From an uncultured Akkermansia sp. (GTDB taxonomy: Bacteria; Verrucomicrobiota; Verrucomicrobiia; Verrucomicrobiales; Akkermansiaceae), in assembly GCA_947589295.1 (NCBI GenBank), contig CANQBZ010000018.1:1-45157 (forward strand): a stretch of DNA of 45,157 nt, read 5' to 3'. The stretch's first letter is position 1. Every line of letters starts with the position of its first letter. The notes below the pieces were generated by a model that saw nothing but the letters and a program-made list of their open reading frames with translations, did not search any database and was not told the origin of the DNA. Positions 18,832 to 28,703 of the stretch are shown in pieces. Both the position numbers and the translations under genes were made by a program.

Positions 18832-18965
18832 CCTCTTTTATGCACGCTCACGTTGCTGAGAGGAACCTAGCAAACGTAGGCATCACTGCATTTGGTGTAG
18901 GTCTCGCGCATGCCCTACCACATCATGCGGCTGCGTATTTTTGTGACGGCTGTGCCTGGGTTTTG

Positions 18966-20078
18966 TCATTTTTGCTGTCCTGCTTCTCCGAGGACTTCCG
19001 CAAGCGCCCGCAGACAGCGGGTGTTTTGCTCGGCTGTGCCAATGCTGATGCGGAGGTATTCGGGCAAGCCGTACCCGTTCATTGGTCTCAGAATGACCCC
19101 GCGTTTCAGACATTCGCTGTACACACGCTCGCCATCCCCCACCTTCACCAGCACGAAGTTCCCCTGACTCGGGATATACGAGAGCCCGAGATCATCAAAG
19201 GTGCGCTCGTAGCGATGCATCTCCGAACGCACCAACTGAACCGAATTGCGCAAGTGCTGCTCATCATCCAGCGCAGCGGCGGCTGCGACCTGCGCGAGAC
19301 TGCTTGTATTGAAAGGTGAGCGCACCTTGTGCAGGAGTCCAGCTATCTCCTCCGTTGTGATCGCAAATCCGGCCCGCAGCCCCGCTAGCCCATACGCTTT
19401 TGAGAAAGTGCGCATCACCACGGCATTCTGCCCGCGTTGTACGTAGCGCAGGGTGTCTGGCTGCGGATCAGCAAAGTGGATGTAAGCCTCATCAAAAGCG
19501 ACAATGACGTGGTTTGGCACCTGTGCCATAAAGTCATCCAGTTCTGCTTGCTGAACCATCGTGCCCACGGGGTTGGTGGGATTAGTGATAAAGACGATGC
19601 GCGTGCGCGGGGAAATGGTGCGCAGCATGGCCCGCAGGTCGTGACTCCAATCCGGCTTGTTTTCCACTTCCACAAAGGTAGCGCCGAACAGTTGGCACAT
19701 GAGCGGGTACATTGTGAAGCTGTAGCGCGCCGCCACTAGTTCCGATCCCGGCCCCAGGCAGGTGTGGCATAGCAGCTCGATGAGCTCACTGCTCCCGCTT
19801 CCTGCCACAATCTGCTCGATGCGTACCCCATACCGCTTTGCGATTTTACTGCGCAGTTCGTACGCCGACCCATCAGGGTATAAATTCACCCCTTGGGAGG
19901 CGCGTTTTATCGCCTGCATTGCCATGGGAGAAGCGCCCAGTGGATTTTCATTGGAGGCTAGCTTCACAATATCATCGGGGTCCATGTGCAGCTCGCGGGC
20001 CGTCTCACCGATTGGTTTGCCGGGCTTGTATGCGCGGATTTTCTGTACGTGCTCGTGCGCGTATGGCAATATGCTCAT
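18966..20078 (-). CDS. hisC: Histidinol-phosphate aminotransferase
   Basis: HisC converts imidazole-acetol phosphate to histidinol phosphate with glutamate, in histidine biosynthesis, and some homologues also act on aromatic amino acids. From ATG 20078 it has 370 residues, a class I/II PLP aminotransferase beginning with the typical YAHEHVQKIRAYKPGKP. The motifs KLASNENPLG, NPTNPVG (PLP Asn) and DEAYIHF (Asp/Tyr) are present, as are the Schiff-base lysine K227 in RTFSKAYGLAGLRAG and the terminal RISIGT arginine. A leaderless TATAAT lies 7 nt before the chosen ATG; the frame is open to 20162 but without homology. No other his genes are nearby. Confidence 0.94.
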   Translation of the reverse strand: MSILPYAHEHVQKIRAYKPGKPIGETARELHMDPDDIVKLASNENPLGASPMAMQAIKRASQGVNLYPDGSAYELRSKIAKRYGVRIEQIVAGSGSSELIELLCHTCLGPGSELVAARYSFTMYPLMCQLFGATFVEVENKPDWSHDLRAMLRTISPRTRIVFITNPTNPVGTMVQQAELDDFMAQVPNHVIVAFDEAYIHFADPQPDTLRYVQRGQNAVVMRTFSKAYGLAGLRAGFAITTEEIAGLLHKVRSPFNTSSLAQVAAAAALDDEQHLRNSVQLVRSEMHRYERTFDDLGLSYIPSQGNFVLVKVGDGERVYSECLKRGVILRPMNGYGLPEYLRISIGTAEQNTRCLRALAEVLGEAGQQK

Positions 20079-20085
20079 GCCGCGC

Positions 20086-20114
20086 ATTATAGCCCCGCTC
20101 CACCCACAAGACAA
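20086..20114 (-). promoter_or_regulatory. Leaderless promoter of hisC
   Basis: On the minus strand TTGTCT (20114-20109), 17 nt, then a consensus TATAAT (20091-20086) and GCGCGGC before ATG 20078. Confidence 0.72.
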
Positions 20115-20117
20115 GTC

Positions 20118-20146
20118 TTGATTCCGCACTGTATCTTGTGTACAAT
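20118..20146 (+). promoter_or_regulatory. Leaderless promoter of the lipoprotein gene at 20153
   Basis: TTGATT (20118-20123), 17 nt, TACAAT (20141-20146), then ACCCCC and the ATG at 20153. Its -35 is only 3 bp from the -35 of the divergent hisC promoter, so the two polymerase sites overlap. Confidence 0.68.
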
Positions 20147-20152
20147 ACCCCC

Positions 20153-21109
20153 ATGCATCCAAAAGAGCGGCGCAACATTCTGCTGGTTATGTGCGCTCTG
20201 ATCTCGGTATCCGTCATCGGATTATGCTGTGCACTCGGCTGCGGCTCAAGTACTGGTGCGCTCTTGGGCAATCTCTTGCCCCAAGAGGCGCAACGAGCGG
20301 ACTTTGATTTGTCTTTCCCCTACAATTTGGGAGCGCCCTCTCCTTACACTCAGCTCCTCAAAACGAAGTCATACGACCCGTACACTCGCATACCTGGCGA
20401 GGCTCCCTCACGTGTGCATATTTACACGCGCCGGGGCATGCTTTTTGCTGTCGTTACGTTGCCCAAGGAGGAAGAGTTGACTGAGCATCTGCGCGTACGT
20501 CCGAGTGTGCAGCAGGTTAAGGTGCGTTACCGCCGCCACCCGGATGGTCTGCGGCATCCGCTGCGCCTCATCCAGCTCTCCTATGAGTTTTTTTATAAAC
20601 ACAACCCTGAGCCGGTAGCCGTCATCCGGCAAATGCTGGAACTTGACCTGATGATGCGCACGGTTGATTACATTCCTCAATCCGAGTCAGACATCCCGCA
20701 AAAGTACGCTGGCATGTCCGCCACCATGTACCAGACACCATGGCGCGGCGAACTGCCAATCAAAATAGACGCCGCCCCGGTGCCGGCATCTATGCTTCGT
20801 ATTGTGTACGCCATAGCGGCTGTTGAGGACAGGCAGCAGGCAGATGCCACAGCCCGCGCTTTGCGTGATTTTGCAGAACAGCTCGTGCACTTTGAACCTC
20901 TTCCCAACGCTCCCTGGCCTCGGAATTGGGGGGACTATGCAGAGGACGCTCGCTATGCCGCTCGGTTACTCACCCCCACTCTCGTGTACCTGCAGCAGCA
21001 CGAATGTTTTCACTCCGCCGCACTCGCTTCTTTCATCAATGGGCCCCTCTTCGAAATCATCTTTGGTACGCGATTCCGCGGGGAAACTCCGCCGCTTTCC
21101 GCTTCCTGA
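20153..21109 (+). CDS. Unknown exported lipoprotein-like protein
   Basis: I do not recognise this 318-residue protein. The N-terminus MHPKERRNILLVMCALISVSVIG begins a signal sequence ending in a probable lipobox ALGC (cysteine about residue 30, in CCALGCGSS), so an outer- or inner-membrane lipoprotein is inferred. The mature part has no catalytic signature that I can name and ends at a stop just short of the convergent thioredoxin-like gene (27-bp gap). ATG 20153 fits the promoter, which puts +1 on this codon; a TTG at 20138 lies inside the promoter and is rejected. The divergent arrangement with hisC may be functionally incidental. Confidence 0.75.
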   Translation: MHPKERRNILLVMCALISVSVIGLCCALGCGSSTGALLGNLLPQEAQRADFDLSFPYNLGAPSPYTQLLKTKSYDPYTRIPGEAPSRVHIYTRRGMLFAVVTLPKEEELTEHLRVRPSVQQVKVRYRRHPDGLRHPLRLIQLSYEFFYKHNPEPVAVIRQMLELDLMMRTVDYIPQSESDIPQKYAGMSATMYQTPWRGELPIKIDAAPVPASMLRIVYAIAAVEDRQQADATARALRDFAEQLVHFEPLPNAPWPRNWGDYAEDARYAARLLTPTLVYLQQHECFHSAALASFINGPLFEIIFGTRFRGETPPLSAS

Positions 21110-21136
21110 TGAGGCCTAGTACAGATTCTGCCCGCA

Positions 21137-22405
21137 TCAGAAAACGGGCATCTCGCGCAGTGGCGGCACCGGATGGTCCGTCGGCTGATTGGCATCCGGT
21201 TGGGTCTGAGGCGCAGGCTCCGGGGAGAGGCTCGTTTTTTTGCGCTGTTTTGACATGTTCTTCCAGTTGTCCAACGCCGCCTGCAGCTGCATATTTGGAT
21301 AGCCGTGGTAGAGTACGCGCGCGTGCTCATTGACCAAGACCGCATGTGGCAAATGCTCCACCCTGTACGCCCGCCCCGATGTGCCTTGCTCATCATCCAT
21401 GTAGCATATTTTTATCCCATTGTTCTGCATCATGCGGAGCCATCCCTCGCGCTCGCCGTTCACCACCACCGGGCAGAGCACCAAATCCGGGTACTGCTGC
21501 AACAGCGCCGCCTGCTTTTGCATGATGGTCATCCCCACATCCTCTGACGGGTCCCAAAAGAAGATTAAATTCACCTTGCCAACTTCCGGAAAGAGGCGTT
21601 CCTTGCCTTGTGGGTCTGTCAGTTTCAAACGTGGTGGTATGGCTCCCTCCTCCAACTGAGTGATACGGTAGATCAACTCAGACGCCGCGTCCGTCAAGTT
21701 CACAGCGCCAAACATGGCGTCCTGTGGTGCTAAATTAAGAGCCTGTCGAATCAGGTATATTCGCTTGGCCCGGGCGCGAGCCAGTCCTCCCTCTTCCCCG
21801 GCCACAGCTGGATTAGCCAGCATGATGCTCATGGCCAAGGCTGCCGCCGCACGCGCAGCTGGCGTCGTGTTGCGTTCGTAAACCTTCTGCAGCACTTCGT
21901 AGACATCCGACCCGTTATTTTCTGCCAATTTAGCGCAGGCCTCGCCAATCAACGGCGAGTTATAATGCCGATACCGCACTGCTTCTAACAGTGCCTTAGC
22001 GTACATTGCCAGTTTTTGCGGCGAGTTCTCGTACATCTTGGCCAGCGTCTCCGGGTGATTTAAAAACCACACTACCGCCGGGGCCGCCCATGGCTCATCG
22101 AACTCGTGTGTGGCGACAGTGCCCTGCATTGCATGCCCGCTTCCAGCGCGTGCCTGCGGGGCTTGAGCTCGCGTGCCGGTCTGCTTGCGTATCGCTTTCC
22201 ACAAGGCAGGCGCCACTTCACTTGCAGATGGCTCTGGTATCGAATCGCGCTGCTGCTGCGTGGTTGCAACACTGAGTACCGCCTTGTACTCAGCCTGCCT
22301 CTGTGCCCACATATCAAGCGCCGCTTTCATCTCCTGCTCGCCGGCGTGAAGCTTGGGCAGCGTAAGAATCGCCATCGCCACCCCCACAATGGTTCGCATC
22401 TTCAT
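21137..22405 (-). CDS. Exported thioredoxin-fold (TlpA-like) protein lacking the CxxC motif
   Basis: The 422-residue protein begins MKMRTIVGVAMAILTLPKLHAGEQ, a signal peptide cleaved after about residue 21 (LHA). A long helical middle part (about 25-270) with Ala-rich segments such as AARAAAALAMSIMLA follows, then a thioredoxin-like domain (about 285-385). The usual FWATWCxxC site reads NLIFFWDPSEDVGM, so the redox cysteines are missing. Near the end, HLPHAVLVNEHARVLYHGYP matches the cis-Pro region of such folds. A structural or binding role is inferred rather than disulfide exchange. The tail (last about 40 residues) is Pro/Gln-rich. The start is set by a TATAAT 7 nt upstream; the ATG at 22414 overlaps that box. 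Confidence 0.78.
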   Translation of the reverse strand: MKMRTIVGVAMAILTLPKLHAGEQEMKAALDMWAQRQAEYKAVLSVATTQQQRDSIPEPSASEVAPALWKAIRKQTGTRAQAPQARAGSGHAMQGTVATHEFDEPWAAPAVVWFLNHPETLAKMYENSPQKLAMYAKALLEAVRYRHYNSPLIGEACAKLAENNGSDVYEVLQKVYERNTTPAARAAAALAMSIMLANPAVAGEEGGLARARAKRIYLIRQALNLAPQDAMFGAVNLTDAASELIYRITQLEEGAIPPRLKLTDPQGKERLFPEVGKVNLIFFWDPSEDVGMTIMQKQAALLQQYPDLVLCPVVVNGEREGWLRMMQNNGIKICYMDDEQGTSGRAYRVEHLPHAVLVNEHARVLYHGYPNMQLQAALDNWKNMSKQRKKTSLSPEPAPQTQPDANQPTDHPVPPLREMPVF

Positions 22406-22412
22406 GCGCGCC

Positions 22413-22441
22413 ATTATACCGCCAGCCCTCTTGTTCTTCAA
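22413..22441 (-). promoter_or_regulatory. Leaderless promoter of the TlpA-like gene
   Basis: On the minus strand TTGAAG (22441-22436), 17 nt, consensus TATAAT (22418-22413), GGCGCGC, then ATG 22405. Confidence 0.72.
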
Positions 22442-22687
22442 GCATGAAAAAACGCGCAAATTATGGAGATCACATCCGTCCAAGGATTTGTCGGGAGTGT
22501 GGGACGTTTCTCGGAAGAAGAGGTGGTCCTTTCAATCTTGTCGAAACAGGAGCTTTTGCAGGTAGTCAGACTCTTCCCATCCCTGCAAACAATCACATTG
22601 CTTACTAAAAAACTCGTGCTGCCACTCGTGCCAATATCGTGTTTCATAACACGCTTATTAAACAACCCCACCCCTCCCCAAATCAAT
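22442..22687. other. Intergenic region, nothing recognised
   Basis: Between the TlpA-like promoter and the tRNA-Leu terminator I see no supported gene. A plus-strand frame starting near 22463 is rejected because it runs through the antisense of the terminator and the tRNA. Confidence 0.5.
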
Positions 22688-22723
22688 AAAAAGAACCAGG
22701 TGCGTTTTCTGAACATACCTGGT
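22688..22723 (-). terminator. Rho-independent terminator after tRNA-Leu
   Basis: On the minus strand ACCAGGT (22723-22717) pairs with ACCTGGT (22701-22695), flanked by a G-U pair, and is followed by TCTTTTT (about 22694-22688). Confidence 0.82.
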
Positions 22724-22727
22724 CCCA

Positions 22728-22811
22728 TACCATCGACGGGACTCGAACCCGTACAGCCCAAAGGCCGGGAGATTTTAAGTCTCCTGCGTCTACCAATTCC
22801 GCCACAATGGC
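22728..22811 (-). tRNA. tRNA-Leu (UAA)
   Basis: The 84-nt class II tRNA has acceptor GCCATTG/CGATGGT (first pair G-U), D arm GCG-GAATTGGTAGA-CGC, anticodon stem GGAGA/TCTCC with loop CTTAAAA (anticodon TAA), a long variable arm and T arm ACGGG-TTCGAGT-CCCGT. The discriminator is A. The 3' CCA is not encoded. It has its own promoter and terminator. Confidence 0.96.
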
Positions 22812-22822
22812 ACGTGGCGCGT

Positions 22823-22851
22823 ATTGTACAGCAGGATCAGGTAAAAAGCAA
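22823..22851 (-). promoter_or_regulatory. Promoter of tRNA-Leu
   Basis: On the minus strand TTGCTT (22851-22846), 17 nt, TACAAT (22828-22823), then 11 nt to the mature tRNA 5' end. Confidence 0.75.
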
Positions 22852-22910
22852 GACATGCTTTTGAGGCGAGGGGAGTTAATGAGCGATCTGCAGAATGACA
22901 AGTTTCCATG

Positions 22911-22949
22911 GATTTGTCTTGCATTTCGGGTGGGAATGTGGCATATATC
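22911..22949 (+). promoter_or_regulatory. Promoter region of carB with the speA-shared motif
   Basis: GATTTGTCTTGCAT (22911-22924) is identical to the speA site. The TTGCAT is followed after 17 nt by CATATATC (22942-22949). The predicted leader to ATG 22970 is about 14-16 nt, without a Shine-Dalgarno sequence. Confidence 0.6.
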
Positions 22950-22969
22950 TGCAAGTTTACACGGACGTT

Positions 22970-26176
<3,207 letters not shown>

Positions 26177-26200
26177 ACTGCTTCACTGATGAGAGAAAGC

Positions 26201-27022
26201 ATGGCGACTGGGTGGACGAATGAGTTGCTGACGCTCTGGCACAAGCTGCTGAGTGGCGGTTGGGTGTCTTTTGCAGTGTACCTGCTCATTGCATTTGTCA
26301 TCACACGTGTTGTGAAACACGTGTTTTTGCGCTACATGCGCACACGCAAGCACACACACCCGGCTGTGCGTTTTCTGGCGAAGCTCATCAACTCCATCAT
26401 TTGGGTTCTGGCATTGGTGCAGGCTCTACGGGCAGTCGGCGTGGATTTGGTGAGCATACTGGGTGCGGCGGGCGTTGCTGGTATTGCGATTGGCTTTGCC
26501 TCCCAAACAGCCCTCAGCAACCTTATCAGCGGCTTTTTCCTCATCTCGGAAAGCAGTTTCAAAATCGGCGATTACGTCCGGGTGGATACCCTGGAAGGCA
26601 CGGTGGAAAGCATCAACCTTCTTTCCATCTACCTGCGCCAGCCGGATCACTCGCTCATCCGTATTCCATGCGAAACGCTCATCAAAAATCCGGTGGTCAA
26701 CATGACAAATGACAAAATCCGCCGTTGTGATTTGGATGTGGGCGTGGATTATTCCTCAGATTTGGCGCATGTGCGACAAGTGATCGAGCGTGTGGTTACG
26801 GAACAACCGGGATTATTCGTGGACGACAAGCACAGCACCACCATCCAGTTCTCCTGTTTTGGCGATTCCTCGCTCAACCTGCATATCGGCGCCTGGTGCC
26901 AAACCCAGGAATACCACGCTGTGCGCTACGCTTTCGCTACCGCTCTTTTGCATGCTTTTGTCGAGGAAAACATCTCCATCCCCTTCCCCATCCGTGATGT
27001 TCGCCTCCCCAAGGGACGCTGA
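26201..27022 (+). CDS. mscS: Small-conductance mechanosensitive channel, MscS family
   Basis: MscS channels open under membrane tension and release solutes during hypo-osmotic shock. The 273-residue protein has three membrane helices (about 18-38, 55-75 and 80-110). The pore helix VSILGAAGVAGIAIGFASQTALSNLISGFFLI carries the Gly/Ala packing pattern of the family, and the cytoplasmic beta domain follows with IGDYVRVDTLEGTVESINLLSIYLR and IRIPCETLIKNPVVN. Length is close to E. coli MscS. ATG 26201 (preceded by GAGAGAAAGC) is chosen over ATG 26189. It lies 24 nt after carB and has no promoter of its own that I can see, so cotranscription is likely. It is convergent with hemC. Confidence 0.95.
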   Translation: MATGWTNELLTLWHKLLSGGWVSFAVYLLIAFVITRVVKHVFLRYMRTRKHTHPAVRFLAKLINSIIWVLALVQALRAVGVDLVSILGAAGVAGIAIGFASQTALSNLISGFFLISESSFKIGDYVRVDTLEGTVESINLLSIYLRQPDHSLIRIPCETLIKNPVVNMTNDKIRRCDLDVGVDYSSDLAHVRQVIERVVTEQPGLFVDDKHSTTIQFSCFGDSSLNLHIGAWCQTQEYHAVRYAFATALLHAFVEENISIPFPIRDVRLPKGR

Positions 27023-27082
27023 ATCACCCACGGTCAACTTGCTCCGTGTCAGGACGAAGGGGGATGTGCCTCAAACGCGGAT

Positions 27083-28006
27083 TCACATGAGAGCACGGAG
27101 CGCATTCGCTGCCGCGCAACCGATGGATTCCGGGTCAGTTACGGGGCCCCGCTGGATGTGGCGCAGGGCAACGCCATCCGGGCAGAAATACAGCACGCGC
27201 AGTTCGAGCACCGGACCCTGAATTTTCGCATAGCCTCCGACTGGTACGGAGCAGTCTGCGTGCAACGCTGCCAAGAAAGCGCGCTCGGCACGGACGGTCA
27301 ACTCGCTCGATTCGTGATTGATGCTGCGTACGAGTTCATACGTTGCTGCATCACTGCGCCGAACCTCCACCGCGATGGCCCCTTGGCAAAGGGCAGGCAT
27401 AAAACTGTCGCAGTCCAAATCTACCAACGTTACGGTGTTCGGCACAATGCTCTGCGACTCACCTAAGCGGTTCAATCCTGCGCGGGCAAGAATGATGGCA
27501 TCCATCTGCTCGCTCTCTGCAAGTTTGCGCAGGCGGGTCGTCACATTCCCACGTAGCTGCACCGCGTGTGCACGCCCACTCCAGTACGCCTGCACCAACG
27601 CTCTCCGTCGCACGCTGGAGGTACCGATGACCGGGGCGTTCATGTTCGCCCCGCGGCGGATGATAAGTGTGTCGTTGATGACCTCACGAGGCAGCACAGC
27701 GACAATCTGCATACGCTCGTCTATCACGCCGGGCATATCCTTGCAGCTGTGTACTGCGCAATCGATTTCTCCGCGTGCCAATGCCTCCTCAATTGCAGCG
27801 ACGAATACCCCCCTATCCGCCGTGCCCGTAGCTTTGTTGACCTCACAGAGAGGAATATCTGTTCGATCATCGCCTGCGGTGTGGATGGGAACAATCTGCG
27901 TCTGCATATCTGGATGTGACGCGCGTAAGGCCTGCTCCACCATCCGAGTTTGCCGAACAGCCAACTCACTGCTGCGTGTGCCAATACGAAAGAATTTACC
28001 CTGCAT
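27083..28006 (-). CDS. hemC: Hydroxymethylbilane synthase (porphobilinogen deaminase)
   Basis: HemC joins four porphobilinogens into hydroxymethylbilane for haem and other tetrapyrroles. From ATG 28006 it has 307 residues, the family length, beginning FRIGTRSSELAVRQ. It has the catalytic Asp in HSCKDMP (D90), the conserved GTSSVRRRA and QLRGNVTTRL segments, and the dipyrromethane-cofactor cysteine C252 in HADCSVPVGG. The same frame stays open a further 89 codons upstream through the dispersed repeat to 28273, which would give a false 396-residue protein. The promoter TTGACA-N17-TACAAT ends 6 nt before the chosen ATG. No other haem genes are nearby. Confidence 0.96.
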   Translation of the reverse strand: MQGKFFRIGTRSSELAVRQTRMVEQALRASHPDMQTQIVPIHTAGDDRTDIPLCEVNKATGTADRGVFVAAIEEALARGEIDCAVHSCKDMPGVIDERMQIVAVLPREVINDTLIIRRGANMNAPVIGTSSVRRRALVQAYWSGRAHAVQLRGNVTTRLRKLAESEQMDAIILARAGLNRLGESQSIVPNTVTLVDLDCDSFMPALCQGAIAVEVRRSDAATYELVRSINHESSELTVRAERAFLAALHADCSVPVGGYAKIQGPVLELRVLYFCPDGVALRHIQRGPVTDPESIGCAAANALRALM

Positions 28007-28012
28007 AGTGGC

Positions 28013-28041
28013 ATTGTAGCGCATGTGGCGTGTGCTGTCAA
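28013..28041 (-). promoter_or_regulatory. Leaderless promoter of hemC
   Basis: On the minus strand TTGACA (28041-28036), 17 nt, TACAAT (28018-28013), GCCACT, then ATG 28006. The -35 is at the end of the second copy of the dispersed repeat. Confidence 0.75.
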
Positions 28042-28279
28042 ACGTGTTGCCCGGCGCAACGGCCCAACCGCATGAGAAGATGCGATTGCTGTTTAAGATT
28101 GATGATTTATTGATAATGTGAATATTATGATGTTTTTTTGCATCATAAACGCATGCAGAAGGGTGCTTGAGCGCCATTATCATGATGACCGCTTGTTGCC
28201 ATGATTTTTGATGCGTATCCACGGTGATATCAGTCAACAAGAGCATTTCCTCTGCTGATGAACTTTCTTCCAAATACGT
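28036..28279 (-). repeat. Dispersed repeat, copy 2 (inverted relative to copy 1)
   Basis: Read on the minus strand this aligns end to end with 395-637. The shared features are a conserved central block (for example TCAAAAATCATGGCAACAAG), the block TTATCAATAAATCATCAATC, the terminal hairpin ending ATGCGGTTG (here AACCGCAT at 28066-28073 with one mismatch in the arm) and the final TTTGACA. Copies are 27 kb apart in opposite orientation. Here one frame reads SSAEEMLLLTDITVDTHQKS and continues open into hemC. Confidence 0.85.
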
Positions 28280-28322
28280 TTGCCCGGACCTCCTCCCTGA
28301 AAGCGCCCCAAAAAACAGTGGT

Positions 28323-28343
28323 TATCTCTTTTCAAAAGAGATA
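28323..28343. promoter_or_regulatory. Palindrome 1 upstream of the giant surface protein
   Basis: A perfect 21-bp inverted repeat with 10-bp arms, core ATCTCTTTTCAAAAGAGAT. With no loop it looks like a dimeric-regulator operator rather than a hairpin. Confidence 0.6.
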
Positions 28344-28479
28344 CACAACACAGTTTTCATGCAATAAGTTGACTACAAACATTTTTCACATGATCACCCT
28401 CCTTATTTTTTGGAGTAGGCGTCGGGACGATTTTTTTGTGTCATACTTGATTTTCGGGCATTTGCGGGCGGTCGTTGAC

Positions 28480-28500
28480 AATCTCTTTTGAAAAGAGATT
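28480..28500. promoter_or_regulatory. Palindrome 2 upstream of the giant surface protein
   Basis: A perfect 21-bp inverted repeat, core ATCTCTTTTGAAAAGAGAT, which is the same sequence as palindrome 1 with the central base complemented. It directly abuts a TTGACA at 28475-28480, as a roadblock operator would, although no good -10 follows. Confidence 0.6.
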
Positions 28501-28547
28501 TCCGTGTTTCATCTCATTTAATATGTTCATAATAAATAAGGTAAACA

Positions 28548-28619
28548 ATGAATCTGTTTTCTCGCGCCCTGTCAAGAAAAAAAGATTCCGTTGAAAAAGA
28601 TGCTGGACATCTCCTTTGA
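28548..28619 (+). CDS. Possible 23-aa leader peptide
   Basis: ATG 28548 begins MNLFSRALSRKKDSVEKDAG and ends at TGA 28617-28619. AAGG lies 7 nt upstream, one of the few Shine-Dalgarno-like sequences in the window, and CATAAT (28528-28533) is a possible -10. The stop codon lies inside palindrome 3. It is 84 nt upstream of the giant gene on the same strand. It may be chance, as no composition evidence is possible at this length. Confidence 0.25.
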   Translation: MNLFSRALSRKKDSVEKDAGHLL

Positions 28620-28627
28620 AAAGAGGT
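28609..28627. promoter_or_regulatory. Palindrome 3 (imperfect) upstream of the giant surface protein
   Basis: ATCTCCTTTGAAAAGAGGT matches the two upstream palindromes with two arm mismatches. It lies 77 bp before the ATG of the giant gene. Confidence 0.5.
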
Positions 28628-28652
28628 ACGCTGAATATCCCGTGGGAGACTT

Positions 28653-28671
28653 CACGCGCGTGCAGCGCGTG
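28653..28671 (+). other. GC-rich hairpin in the probable 5' leader of the giant gene
   Basis: CACGCGC (28653-28659) pairs with GCGCGTG (28665-28671) around the loop GTGCA, ending 32 nt before the ATG. There is no T-tract, so it would act on RNA structure or translation rather than as a terminator. Confidence 0.45.
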
Positions 28672-28703
28672 CCCCCGCGACTCCAATTTTCATCATCAGC
28701 ATC

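Noticed and set aside
22463..22864. 133-codon plus-strand frame between the TlpA-like gene and carB
   Set aside because: It reads through the antisense of the tRNA-Leu gene and its terminator, and no promoter or start signal fits.
26314..26330. AAACACGTGTTT as a possible parS site
   Set aside because: It lies inside mscS, and the bases next to CACGTG are A/T instead of the T/A of the parS core TTTCACGTGAAA. Other CACGTG hexamers seen in the window also lack the flanks.
28323..28500. The ATCTCTTTT palindromes as transcription terminators
   Set aside because: They have no loop, are not GC-rich and are not followed by a clean T-tract; operator sites explain them better.
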